NCBI GenBank assembly: GCA_024644505.1
Contig: JAHEHQ010000001.1
Location: forward strand, 1 to 28,820
Reading direction: 5' to 3'
Length of the DNA: 28,820 bases
Origin: Gammaproteobacteria bacterium
GTDB lineage: Bacteria > Pseudomonadota > Gammaproteobacteria > Chromatiales > Chromatiaceae
The notes beneath the pieces are model-generated. The model saw nothing but the letters and a program-made list of their open reading frames with translations, was not told the origin of the DNA and searched no databases. Below, piece after piece: positions 24,858-28,820 of this stretch (position 1 is its first letter; each line of letters starts with the position of its first letter). The translations under genes were made by a program, and so were the position numbers.

Positions 24858-26309
24858 ATGCAGTTCAGCGCGGTACAACGCATTCTCGGTATCCTCCTGA
24901 TGCTTTTCAGCATCACCATGGTGCCACCGCTCGTGGTGTCGGTCTGGTACCAGGACGGTGCGGCGGCACCGTTCGGCTCGGCGCTGATACTCACTTTCCT
25001 GGCCGGTGCCCTGTTATGGATGCCGGTACGAAAATACAGACGGGAACTGCGGCTTCGTGACGGATTCATGATCGTCGTCATGTTCTGGGGTGTGCTCGGC
25101 CTCATGGGGGCGCTGCCCTTCATGCTCGCCATTCGCCCGGACATGAGCACCACCGACTCCGTGTTTGAATCCATATCGGGCCTGACCACCACCGGAGCCA
25201 CCGTTATCGTGGGCCTCGACCTGCTTCCCCGTTCGATTCTCTATTATCGACAGCAGCTGCAGTGGCTCGGCGGCATGGGCATCATCGTGTTGGCGGTTGC
25301 GGTACTGCCGATGCTGGGCATCGGCGGCATGCAGCTGTATCGGGCGGAGACACCGGGGCCGATGAAGGATTCCAAGCTCACCCCCCGGATCACCGAGACG
25401 GCCAAGGCGCTCTGGTATATCTATCTGGGCCTGACCCTGACCTGCGCCGCCGCCTATTGGGCCGCGGGGATGACGCCGTTCGACGCCCTGGGGCATGCCT
25501 TCTCCACCATTGCCATTGGCGGCTTCTCCACCCATGACGCCAGTATGGGCTACTTCGACAGCACACTCATCGAGATGATCGCCGTGGTGTTCCTGCTCAT
25601 ATCCGGCGTCAATTTCGCGCTGCACTTCGTGGCCTGGCGCCAACGCAGCCCATTCGTCTACTTTCTCGACAGCGAATTCAGATTCTATCTTCTGGTACTT
25701 ATGATGGTGGCGGTCCTGGTCATCACGGCACTTTACTTCGGCGGTACCTATCACGACTGGGGCGAGGCGTTTACCAAAGGCCTGTTCCAGGCGGTTTCCA
25801 TCGGCACCACCGCGGGTTTCACAACTGCAGACTATTCGGTCTGGCCGGGCTTCATTGCCATCCTGCTTCTGTTTTCCAGCTTTGTCGGCGGCTGCGCAGG
25901 CTCCACCGGCGGCGGCATCAAGGTCATCCGTTTCCTGCTCCTGATCAAACAAGGCTTGCGTGAGATTGCCAGGCTGATCCATCCCAGCGCCCAGATCCCG
26001 ATCCGCATCGGGGACAAGACCATCAGTACCCGGGTGATAGAGGCCGTATGGGGGTTTTTCGCCCTCTACGTGGCCAGCTTTGTGACCATGTATCTCGCCC
26101 TGGCCCTTACCGGGCTGGACCTGATGACCTCCTTCTCCGCGGTGGCGGCTTCCATCAATAACCTGGGCCCAGGCCTTTCGACCGTTGGCGTCAACTATGC
26201 CTCCCTGAACGATCCCGCCAAGTGGATACTCTGTTTCGCCATGCTGCTGGGGCGCCTGGAGATCTTCACGCTCCTGGTGCTGCTGTCACCGACTTACTGG
26301 CGTAAGTAA
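24858..26309 (+). CDS. trkH: Trk potassium uptake membrane subunit TrkH
   Basis: TrkH is the inner-membrane pore of the Trk system, a four-fold pseudo-repeat of M1-P-M2 units related to potassium channels. The 483-residue protein has many hydrophobic segments and four filter-like loops: TTTGAT, STIAIGGFS, GTTAGFTT and NNLGPG, each with the conserved glycine. The GCAGSTGGGIKVIRF segment is the gating-loop region of D3M2. Together with TrkA it imports K+ for osmotic and pH balance. It converges on the receiver-only gene with 7 bp between stops, without a clear terminator. Confidence 0.97.
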   Translation: MQFSAVQRILGILLMLFSITMVPPLVVSVWYQDGAAAPFGSALILTFLAGALLWMPVRKYRRELRLRDGFMIVVMFWGVLGLMGALPFMLAIRPDMSTTDSVFESISGLTTTGATVIVGLDLLPRSILYYRQQLQWLGGMGIIVLAVAVLPMLGIGGMQLYRAETPGPMKDSKLTPRITETAKALWYIYLGLTLTCAAAYWAAGMTPFDALGHAFSTIAIGGFSTHDASMGYFDSTLIEMIAVVFLLISGVNFALHFVAWRQRSPFVYFLDSEFRFYLLVLMMVAVLVITALYFGGTYHDWGEAFTKGLFQAVSIGTTAGFTTADYSVWPGFIAILLLFSSFVGGCAGSTGGGIKVIRFLLLIKQGLREIARLIHPSAQIPIRIGDKTISTRVIEAVWGFFALYVASFVTMYLALALTGLDLMTSFSAVAASINNLGPGLSTVGVNYASLNDPAKWILCFAMLLGRLEIFTLLVLLSPTYWRK

Positions 26310-26316
26310 ACGCGAA

Positions 26317-26730
26317 TCAATACGTGATTATCTGGCCCTTGCCGAGTATCGCGTTGAACATGGCATGGAGCGACCTTGCCTCTATGGGTTTGGCAACGAA
26401 TCGGGATGCACCGCAGCGCTCGGCTTCAGACGCCTTTCCCCCTGAAGCCAGTCCGCTGTACAGGATTACCGGCAGACCCGGCTGCAGGCGGTGCAGTTGC
26501 TGCATCAGTTCGGTCCCGACACCGTCGGGCAGATTGTAATCGAGCAGTGCGAGATCGAACCGGGTTTCCGAGATCGCGTCCAGTGCCTCGCCGCAGCTGG
26601 CGGCAGTCGTGACCTGATACCCCAGTTCCTCGAACTCCCAGCGCATCATGCACAACAGGGATTTGTCATCCTCGGTTATCAGCAGCTTTCTGGCGGTCTG
26701 CTGATCGGACTCCCGGGAGTGAGGGGCCAT
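26317..26730 (-). CDS. receiver-only response regulator
   Basis: This 137-residue protein is a single receiver domain. The acidic pocket is Asp21/Asp22 (ITEDD), the phospho-acceptor is Asp64 (LALLDYNLPDG), the switch Ser lies in YSGLAS and the conserved Lys in FVAKPI (about 113). There is no output domain. The ATG follows the stop of the ECF sigma gene directly (TGAATG), so the two are translationally coupled. This suggests a functional link, for example phosphorylation-dependent control of the sigma factor or of an anti-sigma elsewhere. A CheY-like role with an unlinked kinase is the alternative. No kinase lies nearby. Confidence 0.93.
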   Translation of the reverse strand: MAPHSRESDQQTARKLLITEDDKSLLCMMRWEFEELGYQVTTAASCGEALDAISETRFDLALLDYNLPDGVGTELMQQLHRLQPGLPVILYSGLASGGKASEAERCGASRFVAKPIEARSLHAMFNAILGKGQIITY

Positions 26731-27264
26731 TCAGGCAACCAGTGTATCGCGCAATTTCTGCTTGGCCCGAAACAGCCGGGTGCCGACACCGGCGGAAGAG
26801 ATACCAATCTGACCCGCTATCTCCTTCTGGGAGTAGCCTTCCACCACCTGTTTCACCAGTGGTACCCGGTATTCCTCCGGCAGGTTGTCGATGGCACGAC
26901 GCAGCACGAAGGCTTCAGTGGAAGTGTCGTAACTGGCCTCCCTGGCCTTGAGTTCGTCCAGCGGAATACTTGCTTCCTGGGGGCGATAACGCTCGAAGCG
27001 CCGCGCATTCTCCCGACGCAGGATGGTAAGCAGCCAGCCCTTGGCGGAATCGATGCTCTGGAGTTTGTCGAACGAACGCCAGGCTCTCAGCAACGCCTCC
27101 TGCACCAGGTCCTCGGCAATGTGCCTATCCCCGGCCAGCCAATAAGCGTATCGCTTCATGTCGGTTTCGTAGCGGGAGATCATGTCATTGAAACGCCGCT
27201 CCCGGGCAAATGCGAAAAAGTCTCTGTTTGTCTGGTTGTTTACTTCCAGGGCGGCGTCGGTCAT
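26731..27264 (-). CDS. ECF-family RNA polymerase sigma factor
   Basis: This 177-residue protein has sigma region 2 (about 27–95, with AEDLVQEALLRAWRSF and GWLLTILRREN) and region 4 (about 120–174, NLPEEYRVPL and YSQKEIAGQIGISSAGVGTRLFRAK as its helix-turn-helix). Region 3 and 1.1 are absent, as in ECF factors. The ATG follows AGAGGA by about 8 bases. No anti-sigma gene is adjacent; a receiver-only regulator follows directly. Upstream lies a very good sigma-54-type promoter, which would place this factor in a sigma cascade. Target promoters are unknown, and no typical GGAACTT-type autoregulatory promoter was found on its own strand. Confidence 0.95.
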   Translation of the reverse strand: MTDAALEVNNQTNRDFFAFARERRFNDMISRYETDMKRYAYWLAGDRHIAEDLVQEALLRAWRSFDKLQSIDSAKGWLLTILRRENARRFERYRPQEASIPLDELKAREASYDTSTEAFVLRRAIDNLPEEYRVPLVKQVVEGYSQKEIAGQIGISSAGVGTRLFRAKQKLRDTLVA

Positions 27265-27314
27265 GGTCGTAGTCCTCTGAAATAATCATTGCAACTCTCT
27301 TGCCCTTAAGAGAA

Positions 27315-27331
27315 TGCAGATGCCATGCCAA
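27315..27331 (-). promoter_or_regulatory. sigma-54 (-24/-12) promoter candidate for the ECF sigma operon
   Basis: On the minus strand the sequence reads TTGGCATGGCATCTGCA: GG and GC separated by exactly 10 bases, differing from the consensus TTGGCACG-N4-TTGCA at two tolerated positions. Transcription would start near 27304, about 40 bases before the ECF start codon. Confidence 0.65.
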
Positions 27332-27335
27332 CTTT

Positions 27336-27403
27336 TAACTAATTGAATTTAATATATTTAATGCCTTTCTAATAGACCTGTTCGTAACAAATCATTACAA
27401 CGA
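27336..27403 (-). promoter_or_regulatory. possible IHF site and activator dyad upstream of the sigma-54 promoter
   Basis: An AT-rich stretch contains an IHF-like sequence (27336–27348; minus strand ATTCAATTAGTTA, one mismatch to WATCAAN4TTR). About 50 bp upstream of the -24 box is an imperfect dyad with TCGT/ACGA ends (27382–27403). This layout fits sigma-54 enhancer-dependent promoters, but each part alone is weak. The gap between ECF and LytTR genes (27265–27447) holds no gene. Confidence 0.3.
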
Positions 27404-27447
27404 TTCGTGGAACTTAACGAAACGTGAAACCCTCCGCCGGTGGCTGT

Positions 27448-28173
27448 TCACACACCCTTTTTGAGCAGACGACGCACCACGGAAAGATGCCGCCGGCTGA
27501 TCTCCAGACGCTCACCCGTGCCTTCCAGGCGTGCCAGGCAGCGCCCGTCCGGTTCCTTATCCAGACCCATCAGGCGCTGTTGCGACACCAGCGCATTGCG
27601 ATGAATCCTCACGAATCGTCCGGCATATCGGTCCTCGAGTGTTTTAAGACTCTCCTCGAGCAGCGCCTCACCCCCGGGATGACAAGCGGTTACGTACTTG
27701 TGATCCGCTCGAAAAAAGATAATTTCATCCAAGGGAATGCGCTTGATGCCACCCCTGTAAACGGTGCTGATATAGTCCTTGACCGGATCCTGGATCGCCT
27801 GGATCTGGGGCCGTGTGGGTACTTGCACTTGGTACAGCGCCTTCTTGAGGCGATAACTTCGAACCGGTTTGAGCAGATAGTTCAGGGCATGCCCCTGAAA
27901 GGCGTGGAGGGCGTGTTCCTCATAGGCAGACACGAAGATGACCGCCGGCGGATTGTCCAGTCGGGCAATCCGCGCGGCCGCCTCGACACCGTCCATGACA
28001 GGCATCCTGATATCCAGCAGAACCAGATCCACCTCCATTGCCTGGCAGCACTCAATGGCCTCACGACCGTTGGCTGCCTCACCGACAACGCGGTACGGCT
28101 CACCCATGTCCAAAAGCATCGAACCCAGGAGCTGCCGCGCCGGCGCCTCGTCATCAACGATCAGAATGTTCAT
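27448..28173 (-). CDS. LytTR-family response regulator (AlgR/LytR type)
   Basis: This 241-residue regulator has a receiver domain (1–115) with Asp7/Asp8, phospho-acceptor Asp54 (LVLLDIRMP) and Lys102, and a LytTR DNA-binding domain (about 133–238; FFRADHKYVT and FVRIHRNALVS are typical). It resembles AlgR of Pseudomonas, which controls exopolysaccharide and motility genes and lies beside algZ and hemC. Here neither an AlgZ-like kinase nor hemC is adjacent: upstream is a repeat-filled non-coding region, downstream the ECF operon. GGAATGATGA precedes the ATG as a weak ribosome binding site. The naming algR would be premature. Confidence 0.93.
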   Translation of the reverse strand: MNILIVDDEAPARQLLGSMLLDMGEPYRVVGEAANGREAIECCQAMEVDLVLLDIRMPVMDGVEAAARIARLDNPPAVIFVSAYEEHALHAFQGHALNYLLKPVRSYRLKKALYQVQVPTRPQIQAIQDPVKDYISTVYRGGIKRIPLDEIIFFRADHKYVTACHPGGEALLEESLKTLEDRYAGRFVRIHRNALVSQQRLMGLDKEPDGRCLARLEGTGERLEISRRHLSVVRRLLKKGV

Positions 28174-28222
28174 TCATCATTCCACAAATACCAGCTTTAA
28201 TTTTTTAACCCTCTGTATTAGT

Positions 28223-28249
28223 GCCTGTTAACACTATGCGGATACTCAT
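28223..28249. repeat. 27-bp dispersed repeat, copy upstream of the LytTR gene
   Basis: It matches 13335–13361 at 25 of 27 positions and directly abuts the MITE-like element that starts at 28251. It lies 50 bp before the LytTR start codon, in the same orientation as the topA copy. Confidence 0.65.
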
Positions 28250-28250
28250 C

Positions 28251-28402
28251 GACGGAGGCCATTTTTTCACAGGACAAGGCGCACTGAGCGCAGTGTACCC
28301 GCCGTACATTCGCGGCTCCTGCGCATCCATGCGTCCGCGGCATACTGTACTTCCTGTACATAAGCGAAGTGCAACGCGGTCATGGGGAAAAATGGCCCCG
28401 TC
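28251..28402. mobile_element. MITE-like palindromic element (152 bp, no coding capacity)
   Basis: The ends are inverted repeats: 28251–28266 (GACGGAGGCCATTTTT) pairs with 28388–28402 with a single bulged base. Inside are further stems: CACTG/CAGTG around 28282–28295, a nested CGCGG/CCGCG plus CGCAT/ATGCG stem (28311–28339), and TGTAC/GTACA (28346–28360). No transposase is present and no clear target duplication is seen. It could be a non-autonomous transposable element or a structured repetitive element. Confidence 0.6.
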
Positions 28403-28820
28403 CCTTATTCCTTGATGGGGCATACCTCTGTATACACTTTCCCGGCTATCTTATAGCCGTATATAACACGGTATCGACCCAGCCTCCATAAACCGCACAG
28501 CTAAACTATTCTCCACTTTCTCCCCTGCACGGTACAAGCGACCAAATACCTAATGAGTGTCTGTCCGGAAACAGCATCTTCCGGCATTCGCCGGTATGAC
28601 GTGGTTTCAGGAAAACATGTGCTTTTGGACAGACGCTAACTACTAACCAAGTAGTGGGCCGCGCGGATTCAGCAAATAGAAGTGAAGGCGCGGTATAAAT
28701 GCCGGAAGTGGTGTGAGCAAAATCGATTCAGGCTGGAGGATTTGCCGGGACAGGGCTCCCTATAATCGGTTCGTTCCTGGACTGGACCACCAGTTCATGT
28801 TTCACTTAACAGGGAATCCT
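28403..28820. other. non-coding right end, no gene recognised
   Basis: Apart from the 28559–28634 element and a small ACTACT/AGTAGT hairpin (28639–28655), I see no protein-like frame, tRNA or rRNA here. A TATAAT at 28761–28766 is a possible -10 for a plus-strand gene beyond the window, but no -35 stands at the right distance. Confidence 0.5.
28559..28634. repeat. second inverted-repeat element with internal hairpin
   Basis: GTCTGTCC (28559–28566) pairs with GGACAGAC (28627–28634). Within lie a GAAAC/GTTTC pair and a CCGGC-ATTC-GCCGG hairpin (28581–28594). It could fold into one long stem and resembles a miniature element or an IS remnant; no coding sequence is present. Confidence 0.5.

Noticed and set aside
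27409..27415. GGAACTT, an ECF-type -35 sequence, on the plus strand
   Set aside because: No matching -10 follows and no plus-strand gene lies downstream; it points against both neighbouring genes.
28761..28766. TATAAT as a promoter near the window end
   Set aside because: No -35 at a suitable distance and no gene visible before the window ends.
1..28820. CRISPR arrays, tRNA or rRNA genes, prophage or restriction and other defence genes
   Set aside because: No regularly spaced direct repeats, tRNA-like folds, rRNA segments or phage or defence-type proteins were seen.

Overview
The window is a gene-dense, high-GC stretch of a gammaproteobacterial chromosome. The best clue is conserved gene order: topA–smg–dprA–LysM protein reads one way, and def–fmt–rsmB–DUF4390–ntrY–ntrX–trkA–trkH reads the other way from a shared 300-bp divergent promoter region. 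This arrangement is familiar from Chromatiales-like and other sulfur-oxidising or environmental gammaproteobacteria. The lineage is inferred from synteny and protein flavour; no rRNA is present to prove it.

Left part (1–9.4 kb): a gene cut by the window edge (2–430) converges on a GAF-PAS-GGDEF-EAL cyclic-di-GMP protein. Then come aroE and hemB on the minus strand. Divergent from hemB are an exported metallo-beta-lactamase-fold protein and a thioredoxin-like protein, ending at a strong terminator. Next, on the minus strand, are recQ, purE and tsaC (the last two overlapping).

Middle (9.5–17 kb): an unrecognised secreted Pro/Arg/His/Tyr-rich low-complexity protein of 501 residues overlaps topA tail-to-tail by 46 bp. 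topA, smg, dprA and a LysM protein follow on the minus strand. They combine DNA topology, DNA processing and cell-wall association.

Right-centre (16.4–26.3 kb): a compact plus-strand run. def and fmt handle N-formyl-methionine at both ends of translation initiation, and rsmB methylates 16S rRNA. DUF4390, ntrY and ntrX form a transmembrane two-component system, and trkA and trkH import potassium. Overlaps such as ATGA and TTGGCTGA suggest translational coupling. NtrX has an altered Walker A lysine and no GAFTGA loop.

Right end (26.3–28.8 kb): a regulatory cluster on the minus strand holds an orphan LytTR response regulator, an ECF sigma factor and a receiver-only response regulator. A very good sigma-54 (-24/-12) promoter match, with an IHF-like site and a possible upstream dyad, precedes the ECF gene. 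The last 650 bp are non-coding and rich in inverted repeats: a 152-bp MITE-like element and a second 76-bp palindromic element. Several short dispersed repeats recur in intergenic regions across the window. No tRNA, rRNA, CRISPR array, transposase or prophage gene was seen.
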